Positions 8,831 to 17,093 of a stretch of DNA of 64,000 bases are shown piece by piece (position 1 is the stretch's first letter; every line of letters begins with the position of its first letter). The notes below the pieces were generated by a model. The model saw nothing but the letters and a program-made list of their open reading frames with translations, was not told the DNA's origin and made no database searches. Source of the stretch: Prevotellaceae bacterium UBA2738 (GTDB lineage Bacteria > Bacteroidota > Bacteroidia > Bacteroidales > Bacteroidaceae). Where the stretch lies: the NCBI GenBank assembly GCA_002353585.1, contig DEJW01000035.1, positions 1-64,000 of the forward strand. Reading direction: 5' to 3'. Made by a program: the position numbers and the translations under genes.

Positions 8831-8956
8831 AGGCGTCTTTTTAGGTTAGAATAGATTTATAAATGCAAAATTAAGTTTTTTTTCAGTAACTTCCAAATTT
8901 TTTGCCGTTTTTTTGCGCGTGCGTGTGATATAAATAAGGTGTATTCTCGCAGATTA

Positions 8957-8988
8957 TTTGCATATATGGAAAAAAAATAGTAATTTTG
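8957..8988 (+). promoter_or_regulatory. Bacteroidetes-type promoter of metG
   Basis: TTTG at 8957-8960 and TAATTTTG at 8981-8988 are 20 bases apart, matching the TTTG/TAnnTTTG consensus for the primary sigma factor of Bacteroidetes. It starts 29 bases before the metG ATG. Confidence 0.7.
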
Positions 8989-9016
8989 CGAGCAAGATTG
9001 ATGAATAACAGATAGA

Positions 9017-11086
9017 ATGGAACAGAAAAACTATAAGAGAATCACGGTGACATCGGCTCTGCCTTATGCTAACGGCGGAGTGCACATAGGTCACTTGGCA
9101 GGTGTGTATGTGCCTGCTGACATTTACGTTCGCTACCTCAGACTGAAGAAGCGCGACGTGCTGTTTATAGGCGGTTCAGACGAGCATGGAGTGCCTGTCA
9201 CCATACGCGCCCGTCAGGAGGGCATCAGCGTGCAGCAGGTGGTGGACCGCTATCATGAACTGATTAAGAAATCGTTTGAGGAGTTTGGCATATCATTCGA
9301 CATATACAGCCGCACTACCTCAAAGATTCACCATAAGTTTGCCTCAGACTTCTTCCGTACCCTTTATGACAAGGGCGAACTGGAGGAGATAACAGAGGAG
9401 CAGTATTGTGACGAGGTGACGGGCGAGTTCCTCACCGACCGCAACATAGTGGGCGAGTGTCCACGCTGTCATAACCTCAACGCTTACGGCGACCAGTGTG
9501 AGAAGTGTGGTGCCACACTCTCGCCTGACGAGCTCATCAACCCAACAAACAAGAACAACCCTGGTCACGGACTGGTGAAGCGAGCAACAAAGAACTGGTA
9601 TCTGCCTCTGGGCAAGTATCAGGATTGGCTGAAGAAGTGGATACTGGAGGACCACAAGGAGTGGCGCCCGAATGTCTATGGACAGTGTAAGAGCTGGCTT
9701 GACATGGACCTGCAGCCTCGTGCCATGACGCGCGACCTGGACTGGGGCATACCAGTGCCAGTGGAGGGTGCTGAGGGCAAGGTGCTCTATGTGTGGTTTG
9801 ATGCCCCTATAGGCTATATCTCAAACACTAAGGAACTCTGCGACCGCGAGCCCGAGAAGTGGGGCACATGGCAGAAATGGTGGCAGGATGAGGACACAAG
9901 GCTGGTACACTTCATAGGCAAGGACAACATAGTGTTCCACTGCATCATATTCCCAGTGATGATGAAGGCACACGGAGGCTACATAATGCCTGACAACGTG
10001 CCAGCCAACGAGTTCCTCAACCTGGAGGACGACAAGATTTCAACCTCACGCAACTGGGCTGTGTGGTTGCACGAATACCTCGTGGACCTGCCAGGCAAAC
10101 AGGATGTGCTGCGCTATGTGCTCACTGCCAATGCGCCAGAGACGAAGGACAACAACTTCACATGGAGAGACTTCCAGGAGCGCAACAACTCTGAGCTCGT
10201 GGCTATCTACGGCAACTTCGTAAACCGTGCACTGCAACTGACCAAGAAGTATTTCGAGGGCAAGGTGCCTGAGTGTGGCGAACTGACAGAGGTGGACAAG
10301 CAGGCGATAGACGAATTCAAGAACGTGAAGGCCGACGTGGAGACCTATCTGGAGCAGTTTAAGTTCCGTGAGGCACAGAAAGAGGCGATGAACCTTGCAC
10401 GCATAGGCAACCGCTACATAACGGAGTGTGAGCCATGGAAGGTGTGGAAGACCGACCCTGAGAGGGTGAAGACCATACTCTTCGTCTGTCTGCAACTGAC
10501 AGCCAACCTCGCCATAGCATTCGAGCCGTTCCTGCCTTTCTCATCAAAGAAACTGCGCGAGATGCTCAACCTCGACACATTCAGTTGGGAGCAGTTGGGC
10601 AGCATGGATATACTGAAGGCTGGTCACCAGCTTGCCGAGCCATCACTGCTCTTCGAGAAAATAGAAGACAGCGTGATAGAGGCGCAACTGAAGAAACTGG
10701 AGGATGCCAAGAAGGCTAACGAGGCTGCGGAGTATGTGCCAGAACCAGTGAAGGAAAACGTGGATTTTGAGACCTTTGAGAAACTCGACATCCGTGTGGG
10801 ACTGGTTACCTCATGCGAGAAGGTGAAGAAATCGAAGAAACTGCTGAAGTTCCACATAGACGACGGAACCCCTGACGGCAGGACAATCCTCTCAGGCATA
10901 GCAGCCTACTACGAAGACCACCAGACACTGGTGGGCAAGCAGGTGTTGTTCGTAGCAAACTTTGCTCCACGCCAGATGATGGGTGAGGAGAGTCAGGGCA
11001 TGATACTCTCAGCAGTAGATTACGACGGCTCGCTCTCAGTAGCCACTACATCAAAGAATGTGAAGCCTGGCAGTCAGGTGGGGTAG
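9017..11086 (+). CDS. metG: Methionyl-tRNA synthetase
   Basis: A 689-residue class I synthetase that charges tRNA-Met. HIGH is at residues 23-26, a four-cysteine zinc knuckle (CPRC...CEKC) lies near residues 148-165, and the second ATP-binding loop reads KISTS near 340. The C-terminal 100 residues form the extra tRNA-binding OB domain (FEKLDIRVGLV, GQVLF-like GKQVLFVANFAPRQMMG), giving the long homodimeric form. Its own consensus promoter lies just upstream. A repeat-rich spacer of 118 bases separates it from argS. Confidence 0.97.
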   Translation: MEQKNYKRITVTSALPYANGGVHIGHLAGVYVPADIYVRYLRLKKRDVLFIGGSDEHGVPVTIRARQEGISVQQVVDRYHELIKKSFEEFGISFDIYSRTTSKIHHKFASDFFRTLYDKGELEEITEEQYCDEVTGEFLTDRNIVGECPRCHNLNAYGDQCEKCGATLSPDELINPTNKNNPGHGLVKRATKNWYLPLGKYQDWLKKWILEDHKEWRPNVYGQCKSWLDMDLQPRAMTRDLDWGIPVPVEGAEGKVLYVWFDAPIGYISNTKELCDREPEKWGTWQKWWQDEDTRLVHFIGKDNIVFHCIIFPVMMKAHGGYIMPDNVPANEFLNLEDDKISTSRNWAVWLHEYLVDLPGKQDVLRYVLTANAPETKDNNFTWRDFQERNNSELVAIYGNFVNRALQLTKKYFEGKVPECGELTEVDKQAIDEFKNVKADVETYLEQFKFREAQKEAMNLARIGNRYITECEPWKVWKTDPERVKTILFVCLQLTANLAIAFEPFLPFSSKKLREMLNLDTFSWEQLGSMDILKAGHQLAEPSLLFEKIEDSVIEAQLKKLEDAKKANEAAEYVPEPVKENVDFETFEKLDIRVGLVTSCEKVKKSKKLLKFHIDDGTPDGRTILSGIAAYYEDHQTLVGKQVLFVANFAPRQMMGEESQGMILSAVDYDGSLSVATTSKNVKPGSQVG

Positions 11087-11204
11087 TTGACAGTTCATAG
11101 TTGACAGTTCATAGTTCACAGTTCATAGTTCACAGTTTACAGTTTTCGTAGCGAAGCGTTTCGTAGCCCAAAGGGCGTTTCGTTTTCGTACGAAGTTTAT
11201 AGTT
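11087..11204. repeat. Spacer of GTTCATAGTT/GTTCACAGTT and TTCGTAGCGAAG-type repeats
   Basis: Tandem 10-mers of the GTTGACAGTTCATA type fill 11088-11144, then short inverted units (CGTAGCGAAGCG, CCCAAAGGGC, TCGTACGAAG) run almost up to the argS start. No gene is visible. Confidence 0.6.
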
Positions 11205-13058
11205 ATGATACAAACAATACAGAACGCTGCCATTGCAGCGATAAAAGAACTTTACGGTCAGGATGTGCCAGAGAAGATGGTGCAGTTGCAGAAGACCCGC
11301 TCGGAGTTTGAGGGCAACCTCACACTCGTAGTGTTCCCATTCCTCAAAATGTCGAAGAAGGCACCAGAGGCTACGGCACAGGAGATAGGCGAATACCTGA
11401 CCAAGAACTGCTCAGCCATCAGTGGCTATAACGTGGTGAAGGGATTCCTCAACCTCTCCATCAGCGATGAGGCATGGCTTAACCTCCTGGCACAGATAGA
11501 CAGCGACGAACACTATGGCGAGAAGCAGGCAAAGGAGGACTCTCCACTGGTGATGATAGAATATTCTTCACCTAACACCAACAAGCCTCTGCACCTGGGT
11601 CACGTGAGAAACAACCTGCTGGGTTGGTCGCTGGCACAGATAATGCAGGCTAACGGCAACAAGGTGGTGAAGACCAACATAGTGAACGACCGTGGAATAC
11701 ACATCTGTAAGTCTATGCTCGCATGGCTGAAGTGGGGCAACGGTGAGACGCCAGAGACATCAGGCAAGAAGGGCGACCACCTCATCGGTGACTACTACGT
11801 GGCATTCGACAAGCACTACCGCGAGGAGGTAAAGGAACTCGTGGCACAGGGCATGGATGAAGAGAAGGCTAAGCAGGAGGCTCCGCTGATAAAGGAGGCT
11901 CACGAGATGCTCGTGAAATGGGAGAACAACGACCCAGAGGTGCGCGCCCTGTGGGCTAAGATGAACGAGTGGGTGTATGCTGGATTTGACGAGACATACA
12001 AGGCACTCGGCGTAAGTTTCGACAAGATATACTATGAGTCTGATACCTACCTCGAGGGTAAGGACAAGGTGGAGGAAGGTCTGGAGAAAGGCTTCTTCTA
12101 CAAGAGAGAGGACGGCTCAGTATGGGCTGACCTCACCAAGGAGGGACTGGACGAGAAACTGCTCCTCAGGAGCGACGGCACGTCTGTGTATATGACCCAG
12201 GATATAGGTACTGCGAAACTCCGCTTCCAGGACTTCCCGATAGACAAGATGATTTATGTGGTGGGCAACGAGCAGAACTACCACTTCCAGGTGCTCTCAA
12301 TATTGCTCGACAAGCTCGGCTTCAAGTGGGGCAAGGACCTGGTGCACTTCTCATACGGAATGGTGGAACTGCCTAACGGCAAGATGAAATCGAGAGAGGG
12401 AACGGTGGTAGATGCTGACGACTTGATAGCCACCATGATAGCTGATGCACGCAAGACCAGCGACGAACTGGGCAAGAATGACGACATGAGCGAGGAAGAG
12501 AAGCAGGAGATAGCACGCATAGTAGGTATGGGAGCACTGAAATACTTCATACTGAAGGTGGATGCTCGCAAAAATATGCTCTTCAACCCAGAAGAGTCAA
12601 TAGATTTCAATGGTAACACAGGTCCGTTCATACAGTACACCTATGCTCGCATAAGGAGTATATTGAGGAAGGCAGACTCACCCCTAACCCCTCTCTTGGA
12701 GAGAGGGGAACAATTACAAAGTTCTGCTTCAAAATCGGTAAATGCATATTCCTCCCCTCTCTTCAAGAGAGGGGCAGGGGGTGAGTCTCTCTCTTCCAAG
12801 GAAATTGACCTCATCCAGAAGATTTCAGAATATGGCGAGGCAGTGGCACAGGCAGGCAAGGACTACAGTCCTTCAGGCATAGCCAACTACTGCTATGAGT
12901 TGACTAAGGCGTTTAACCAGTTCTATCACGACTTCTCAATCCTCAATGCTGAGACAGAGGAGCAGAAGCAGGTGCGCCTGTGCATAGCAGCCAACGTGGC
13001 AAAGACCATCAAGAATGGTATGGCTCTGCTCGGCATAGAAGTGCCAGAGAGAATGTAA
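11205..13058 (+). CDS. argS: Arginyl-tRNA synthetase carrying an in-frame repeat element
   Basis: A 617-residue class I synthetase. It shows the N-terminal ArgS domain, the HIGH-type motif LHLGHVRNN with the preceding SPNTNKP, the KMSKS-like GKMKSREGT, and an anticodon-binding domain ending YHDFSIL...GIEVPERM. Between RIRSILRKA and LSSKEIDLI, residues about 491-528 are encoded by a 113-bp inverted-repeat element (12675-12787) that adds a low-complexity peptide (PLLERG...PLFKRGAGG). Related ArgS proteins have a variable loop at this point, so the insertion should be tolerated. Confidence 0.96.
   Translation: MIQTIQNAAIAAIKELYGQDVPEKMVQLQKTRSEFEGNLTLVVFPFLKMSKKAPEATAQEIGEYLTKNCSAISGYNVVKGFLNLSISDEAWLNLLAQIDSDEHYGEKQAKEDSPLVMIEYSSPNTNKPLHLGHVRNNLLGWSLAQIMQANGNKVVKTNIVNDRGIHICKSMLAWLKWGNGETPETSGKKGDHLIGDYYVAFDKHYREEVKELVAQGMDEEKAKQEAPLIKEAHEMLVKWENNDPEVRALWAKMNEWVYAGFDETYKALGVSFDKIYYESDTYLEGKDKVEEGLEKGFFYKREDGSVWADLTKEGLDEKLLLRSDGTSVYMTQDIGTAKLRFQDFPIDKMIYVVGNEQNYHFQVLSILLDKLGFKWGKDLVHFSYGMVELPNGKMKSREGTVVDADDLIATMIADARKTSDELGKNDDMSEEEKQEIARIVGMGALKYFILKVDARKNMLFNPEESIDFNGNTGPFIQYTYARIRSILRKADSPLTPLLERGEQLQSSASKSVNAYSSPLFKRGAGGESLSSKEIDLIQKISEYGEAVAQAGKDYSPSGIANYCYELTKAFNQFYHDFSILNAETEEQKQVRLCIAANVAKTIKNGMALLGIEVPERM
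12675..12787. repeat. Inverted-repeat element inserted in frame in argS
   Basis: Outer ends GACTCACCCC and GGGGTGAGTC are complementary. Inside them lie two further hairpins, CCCCTCTCTTGGAGAGAGGGG and CCCCTCTCTTCAAGAGAGGGG (one base shy of or at the family's common form). All three frames' stops are avoided in the argS frame. Confidence 0.75.
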
Positions 13059-13060
13059 TT

Positions 13061-13112
13061 AACGGGCTCCGCGAAGCGCCTGAGCACCTGCTGGAGCGCA
13101 AGAACGTTAACG
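13061..13112 (+). repeat. Dispersed 50-bp element copy between argS and RNase HI
   Basis: Runs from AACGGGCTCCGCGAAGCG through CCTGAGCACCTGCTGGAGCG to AAGAACGTTAACG. It matches the copy at 49441-49497 closely and ends ten bases before the chosen RNase HI start. Confidence 0.75.
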
Positions 13113-13121
13113 ATAACTACG

Positions 13122-13586
13122 TTGGACTTAGTAAACCCTCCAACATACAGAAACGACACTGTGTTGCCTTTGCCCATTGAGGTCAAGGCAAACAGTTGGG
13201 CTGTGGATGCAGGTTGTTCGGGCAACCCTGGTCCGATGGAGTATCAGTGTGTGGACCTGCAGACAGGTGCCAAGATTTTCCACTTTGGACCTATCAAGGG
13301 CACCAATAACATAGGGGAGTTCCTTGCTATAGTGCACGCACTGGCACTGATGGAGAAGCAGGGCATAAAAGATAAAGTGATATATTCCGATTCGGTAAAC
13401 GCACAGATATGGGTGCAGAAGCAACAGTGTAAAACAAAACTGGAGCGGACACCAGAAACAGAAAAGGCTCTGGAACTGGTGAGCAGGGCAGAATTGTGGT
13501 TAAGAACCCACGCTTTCAGAGTTCCTATTCTGAAGTGGGATACTAAGAAATGGGGCGAGATTCCAGCCGATTTTGGAAGGAAGTAA
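13122..13586 (+). CDS. rnhA: Ribonuclease HI
   Basis: A 154-residue enzyme that cuts the RNA strand of RNA-DNA hybrids. The catalytic carboxylates can be placed: Asp in AVDAGCSGNPG (about residue 29), Glu in NIGEFLA (about 66), Asp in YSDSVNAQ (about 90) and the late Asp in IPADFG (about 150). The first ATG in frame (at MEYQC) would lose the first catalytic Asp, so initiation must lie upstream; the TTG at 13122 is the best candidate. A dispersed repeat element ends just before it and may have replaced the original start region. Confidence 0.85.
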   Translation: MDLVNPPTYRNDTVLPLPIEVKANSWAVDAGCSGNPGPMEYQCVDLQTGAKIFHFGPIKGTNNIGEFLAIVHALALMEKQGIKDKVIYSDSVNAQIWVQKQQCKTKLERTPETEKALELVSRAELWLRTHAFRVPILKWDTKKWGEIPADFGRK

Positions 13587-13647
13587 AAAGTGTGCACGTG
13601 CACAATGTTAAAGAATTTTAACAGAGAAAAGAAAGATACAATTTTTC

Positions 13648-13678
13648 TTGGCAACGTACCATATTTTCCTTATCTTTG
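13648..13678 (+). promoter_or_regulatory. Promoter of a putative small RNA
   Basis: TTG at 13648-13650 and TATCTTTG at 13671-13678, separated by 20 bases, fit the Bacteroidetes consensus. No start codon with a long frame follows before the terminator at 13815. Confidence 0.55.
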
Positions 13679-13683
13679 TAAAC

Positions 13684-13848
13684 GAAATCCGGTGGCAAGA
13701 CCCAATCAACGTGCCTTTTTAAAATACTATAACAAAAGCACCTAAAGATAATTCTTACCACGTAAATAACACAATAACCACTAACACTAACAATAGACAT
13801 CGGATAGACATAAAGCCCCGCTCCTCAGAAAAGAGGGCGGGGATTTTT
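13684..13848 (+). ncRNA. Candidate noncoding RNA of about 165 nt
   Basis: The segment between the promoter at 13648-13678 and the strong terminator at 13815-13848 has no credible reading frame but folds locally. ATCCG (13687-13691) can pair with CGGAT (13801-13805) as a closing stem, and GTGCCTTTT with AAAAGCAC as an inner stem with one bulge. No known RNA family was recognised. It could alternatively be a long regulated leader of the DUF4230 gene that follows. Confidence 0.4.
13815..13848 (+). terminator. Strong rho-independent terminator
   Basis: GCCCCGCTCCTC pairs with GAGGGCGGGG around AGAAAA and is followed by ATTTTT. It ends the candidate RNA and insulates the following gene. Confidence 0.8.
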
Positions 13849-13873
13849 GTGGAAGTATAAGAGAAAAAGAGAT

Positions 13874-14539
13874 ATGAAACACCTTATAACATATGTATGT
13901 GCATGCGCGATGGCTATAGTGATGGCATCGTGCAAGGGTGGAAATGCAGATTCTTCGGCTGAGCCTGAAAGGATAGACACCATACCGATGATGCTACAAC
14001 AGATACAGCAATGCTCAAAACTTTATACCGCAGAGTATAAGGTGCACAAGATAGTGACCCATGACGATGTGATAGGACTGTCGGGCAAGGCGCTTGGCAA
14101 GGATTTCTCGCTGAAACTGCCTTCATTGGGTAAACGTAAGGTGGCGATACCCATTAATGCTACGCTGAAGGCATATATAGACATGAGTGCCATAAAGGTG
14201 GAAGACATACGAAGGGAAGGTGACAAGATAGAGATAATTCTGCCTAAGCCTCATGTGGTGATGACCTCGTCGAGCATAGACCATGATGGCGTAAGGCAAT
14301 ATGTGGCTGTGCTGAGGAGTAACTTCAGCGATGAAGAACTGTCAAACTACGAGGCACAGGGAAGGAAGGCGATAATAGCAGATATTCCAAAACTGAAACT
14401 GCCAGAGATGGCAAAGGCGAGTGCAGCGCGAATGCTGATACCCATTATAGCAAGGATGGGTTTCAGACAGGAGAATGTCACCATCACGTTTATAGAGAAT
14501 AATGATAGGAAAGGAGGTATAGCATGGATTTTGGATTAA
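13874..14539 (+). CDS. DUF4230 lipoprotein
   Basis: The ATG at 13874 gives a 221-residue protein with a lipoprotein signal (hydrophobic stretch then MASCKGG). An upstream TTG at 13847 in the same frame lies in the terminator and is unlikely. The body resembles DUF4230, a Bacteroidetes family of envelope proteins with no known function, with a KVAIP / KPHVV core of beta strands. It overlaps the next gene, also DUF4230-like, by 16 bases, so the two are translationally coupled and probably form a complex or sequential envelope proteins. Confidence 0.8.
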   Translation: MKHLITYVCACAMAIVMASCKGGNADSSAEPERIDTIPMMLQQIQQCSKLYTAEYKVHKIVTHDDVIGLSGKALGKDFSLKLPSLGKRKVAIPINATLKAYIDMSAIKVEDIRREGDKIEIILPKPHVVMTSSSIDHDGVRQYVAVLRSNFSDEELSNYEAQGRKAIIADIPKLKLPEMAKASAARMLIPIIARMGFRQENVTITFIENNDRKGGIAWILD

Positions 14540-15126
14540 GAAAACTCATGAGTGCCAGCAATGCGATAAACAAGGTTACGCTGACATTGGCATCGCTGTG
14601 CTTCCTCGCCATTGTAGGTGTGATAGTGTGGATGGGCTATAAGATAAAAGATGATAGCTTCACAATAGGTTATAGCGACAAGATAGACGATACACCTACC
14701 ATAGTGGAACAGATGAGGGAGATAGGACAGTGGGAGTTTCTCTCTATCAGCGACGAAGAACTGGTGGACACTGTGAGACGCGGGTTCTTCTCAGATGACG
14801 AACTGGTGAGGATATACTACGGTACGATGCGTATAGGCATAGATTTCAGCCAGTGTGATGAGAAATGGATAGAGCGTGAAGGTGATACCATAAAGGTGGA
14901 TTTGCCACCTGTAAGGTTGTTGGATGAGAATTTCCTGGACGAAACACGCACAAAATCATTCTTTGAGTCGGGCAAATGGACGAATGCCGACCGCAAGGCG
15001 ATGGCTGATCGTGCCAAGGCACTGATGCGCAAGCGATGCCTAACAAAAGAAAATATGGACTTAGCACAAAAGAATGCCGAGGCGCAGGTTAATGCTTTTG
15101 TGAAGATGATAATAAGGAAACAATAA
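14524..15126 (+). CDS. DUF4230 membrane protein
   Basis: A 200-residue protein with one N-terminal membrane helix (about residues 18-40, LASLCFLAIVGVIVWMGY) and an extracytoplasmic domain with the DUF4230-like pattern of GTMRIGIDFSQ, IKVDLPPVRLLDENFLDE and RAKALMRKRC. It partners with the upstream lipoprotein, whose frame it overlaps by 16 bases. Its last 38 bases overlap the 3' end of lpxB on the opposite strand. The function is unknown. Confidence 0.78.
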   Translation: MDFGLRKLMSASNAINKVTLTLASLCFLAIVGVIVWMGYKIKDDSFTIGYSDKIDDTPTIVEQMREIGQWEFLSISDEELVDTVRRGFFSDDELVRIYYGTMRIGIDFSQCDEKWIEREGDTIKVDLPPVRLLDENFLDETRTKSFFESGKWTNADRKAMADRAKALMRKRCLTKENMDLAQKNAEAQVNAFVKMIIRKQ

Positions 15127-16237
15127 TATGGGCAGCATTGTCAGGTGCGCACTCGTTACCCAAACGCTTGTGTACAGTCTGATAGTCGTCAAGCATCTGC
15201 TGGCGCGCATTGCCTCCAGGCAGAATATTGTGTAACTCATTGCGGATGGCTTCAACAGAGAAACGGTCGGCAAAAAGTTCCTGTACCACTTCCTTGTCAG
15301 CAATAAGGTTGACAAGGGAAATATACTTGCATTTTATGATGTGGTTGAATGCCCAACGTATAAGGGCAGGGAACGGTGTCTTGTAACATACCACCTGAGG
15401 AACATTGAAACAGGCAGTCTCGAGTGTGGCAGTGCCAGAGGTGACGAGTGCTGCTGTAGCATTGCTGAGCAGATCGTAGGTCTTGCCAAACTCAATCTTT
15501 ATTCCTTCCTGGTTATGGATAAAAGGAGCATAGTATTCTGGTTCTATGCCAGGAGCTCCTGCGATAGTGATAGAATAATCATTGACAAAAGGAGCACTTG
15601 CCTCAAGCATGGCAGGCAGGTTGTCTTTTATCTCCTGACGGCGGGAACCAGGAAGAAGAAGGATGGAAGCTTGCTCGCCTGAGCACCTACTGGGGCGCAA
15701 GAACTCCCTTACCTCATCAGCCGTAGGATTGCCAACATAATGAATGGGGTAGTGGTGCTTGTTCTCAAAGAAAGACACCTCAAACGGAAGGATGGAGAAC
15801 ATCTCGTCTATATCACGCTTGAAATTCTTGATGCGATATTCTTTCCAAGCCCATATTTTTGGGGCGATGTAGTAGTATAGTTTGGTGTTGAGCTTGCCAT
15901 TATTGATTTGCTGACGTAAGTATTTCGCCACATTGAGGTTAAAGCCAGCATAGTCAACGAAGATGACACAGTCAGGTTGCCATTGCATAATGTCAGCCTT
16001 ACACTGCTTCATACCACTCAGAATGGTGGGAAGATGGAGTAATACAGGGATGAAACCCATATAGGCAAGGTCGCGATAGTGGCGAACCATAGCGCCCTTG
16101 GAATTAGCAGCCTGCAACATATTATCGCCCCCAAAGAATCGGAATGAGGCTTGAGGGTCTTCCTTGATGAGTGAGGATATGAGATGTGAGGCATGGAGGT
16201 CGCCACTTGCCTCGCCTGCTATGAGATAATACTTCAT
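15089..16237 (-). CDS. lpxB: Lipid-A-disaccharide synthase
   Basis: A 382-residue peripheral-membrane glycosyltransferase that joins UDP-diacylglucosamine and lipid X into the lipid A disaccharide. Family marks are GEASGDLHASHLI at the N-terminus, FVDYAGFN, YYIAPKIWAWKEYRIK, LLPGSRRQEIKDNLP and ALVTSGTATLETA. Residues about 179-190 (RPSRCSGEQA) just before LLLPGSRR are encoded by a copy of the dispersed 50-bp repeat, read in frame. Its start overlaps the surE stop by 4 bases, so lpxB follows surE in one operon. Confidence 0.95.
   Translation of the reverse strand: MKYYLIAGEASGDLHASHLISSLIKEDPQASFRFFGGDNMLQAANSKGAMVRHYRDLAYMGFIPVLLHLPTILSGMKQCKADIMQWQPDCVIFVDYAGFNLNVAKYLRQQINNGKLNTKLYYYIAPKIWAWKEYRIKNFKRDIDEMFSILPFEVSFFENKHHYPIHYVGNPTADEVREFLRPSRCSGEQASILLLPGSRRQEIKDNLPAMLEASAPFVNDYSITIAGAPGIEPEYYAPFIHNQEGIKIEFGKTYDLLSNATAALVTSGTATLETACFNVPQVVCYKTPFPALIRWAFNHIIKCKYISLVNLIADKEVVQELFADRFSVEAIRNELHNILPGGNARQQMLDDYQTVHKRLGNECAPDNAAHIIVSLLSSSQKH
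15669..15703 (-). repeat. Dispersed element copy inside lpxB
   Basis: The plus strand reads CTTGCTCGCCTGAGCACCTA then CTGGGGCGCAAGAAC, matching the right two thirds of the element at 49441-49497 with one or two changes. It is translated in frame as part of LpxB. Confidence 0.75.
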
Positions 16238-17007
16238 GCTTTCTTGATTCGTTCAAGGAATTTGTAATCAGTGGCATCAGCGGTGAGAGGAGTGATTGAG
16301 GCATAGCCGTGAGCGAGAGCATAGGCATCAGTGTCAGGAGCATCAGGTTCGTCATTTTGGTAGTAGCCAGTCATCCAATAATATGGTTTGCCATTGCCAG
16401 GATGCTTGCGCTCGTCAACCTCATTGCGCCAGTGACCATATGCCATGCGACAATAACGCACCTCGCCATTCCACTCTTTTGGAACATTGACGTTAAGACT
16501 GGTGTAGAGAGGCAAGCCTTCTTTGAGCACATTGTTGACAATCTCGAGAATTAGTGACGACATAGGAGCGAAGTCTGCCTCGTCGTCATAGTCGCACAAA
16601 GAGAAGGCAATGGAAGGAATCTTCTTCATAGACCCCTCGATAGCCACACCCACAGTGCCGCTATAATGCAGATTGGTACTGGCATTATCGCCATGATTGA
16701 TACCACTGATGACGAGGTCTGGTTTGCGTGGACACACTTTGGCATAAGCCATCTTAAGGCAGTCAACAGGGGTTCCGCTACAACTCCATACATCGATGGA
16801 AGTATCATTTTTGCCCTCATTATGGCGACGATGTTTCAGGGAGAGAGTAGTAGTGCTAAAGGCACGTGAATAACCTGAGCGCACACTCTCAGGAGCACAC
16901 ACAATGATGTCGCCTATGCCATTGAGCAGATCTATAAGATAGTTAAGTCCCTTGGCATGATAGCCGTCATCATTTGAAACGAGAATCAATGGTTTATTAC
17001 TGTTCAT
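16234..17007 (-). CDS. surE: 5'/3'-nucleotidase SurE
   Basis: A 257-residue survival-protein phosphatase acting on nucleoside monophosphates. It has the metal-binding VSNDDG (residues 10-15), APESVRSGYSRA, and the SGINHGDNASTNLHYSGTVGVA segment that binds the phosphate. The gene overlaps lpxB by 4 bases and heads a two-gene operon. A TAACTTTG box (plus-strand CAAAGTTA at 17012-17019) lies only five bases before the ATG, so the mRNA is probably leaderless. Confidence 0.93.
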   Translation of the reverse strand: MNSNKPLILVSNDDGYHAKGLNYLIDLLNGIGDIIVCAPESVRSGYSRAFSTTTLSLKHRRHNEGKNDTSIDVWSCSGTPVDCLKMAYAKVCPRKPDLVISGINHGDNASTNLHYSGTVGVAIEGSMKKIPSIAFSLCDYDDEADFAPMSSLILEIVNNVLKEGLPLYTSLNVNVPKEWNGEVRYCRMAYGHWRNEVDERKHPGNGKPYYWMTGYYQNDEPDAPDTDAYALAHGYASITPLTADATDYKFLERIKKA

Positions 17008-17011
17008 AGTT

Positions 17012-17019
17012 GCAAAGTT
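17012..17019 (-). promoter_or_regulatory. -7 box of surE, leaderless arrangement
   Basis: TAACTTTG on the minus strand ends five bases before the surE ATG. A start of transcription at the usual distance would fall on or beside the ATG. Confidence 0.5.
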
Positions 17020-17063
17020 ATAAAAAATAGTTTATAGTTCACGTACTTTTGAACTATTTTTTG

Positions 17064-17071
17064 TACCTTTG
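17064..17071 (+). promoter_or_regulatory. -7 box of the Fur-family regulator
   Basis: TACCTTTG, 22 bases before the ATG at 17094. The -33 element is not clear. Confidence 0.5.
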
Positions 17072-17093
17072 CACAACTAAAACGTAATATTCC

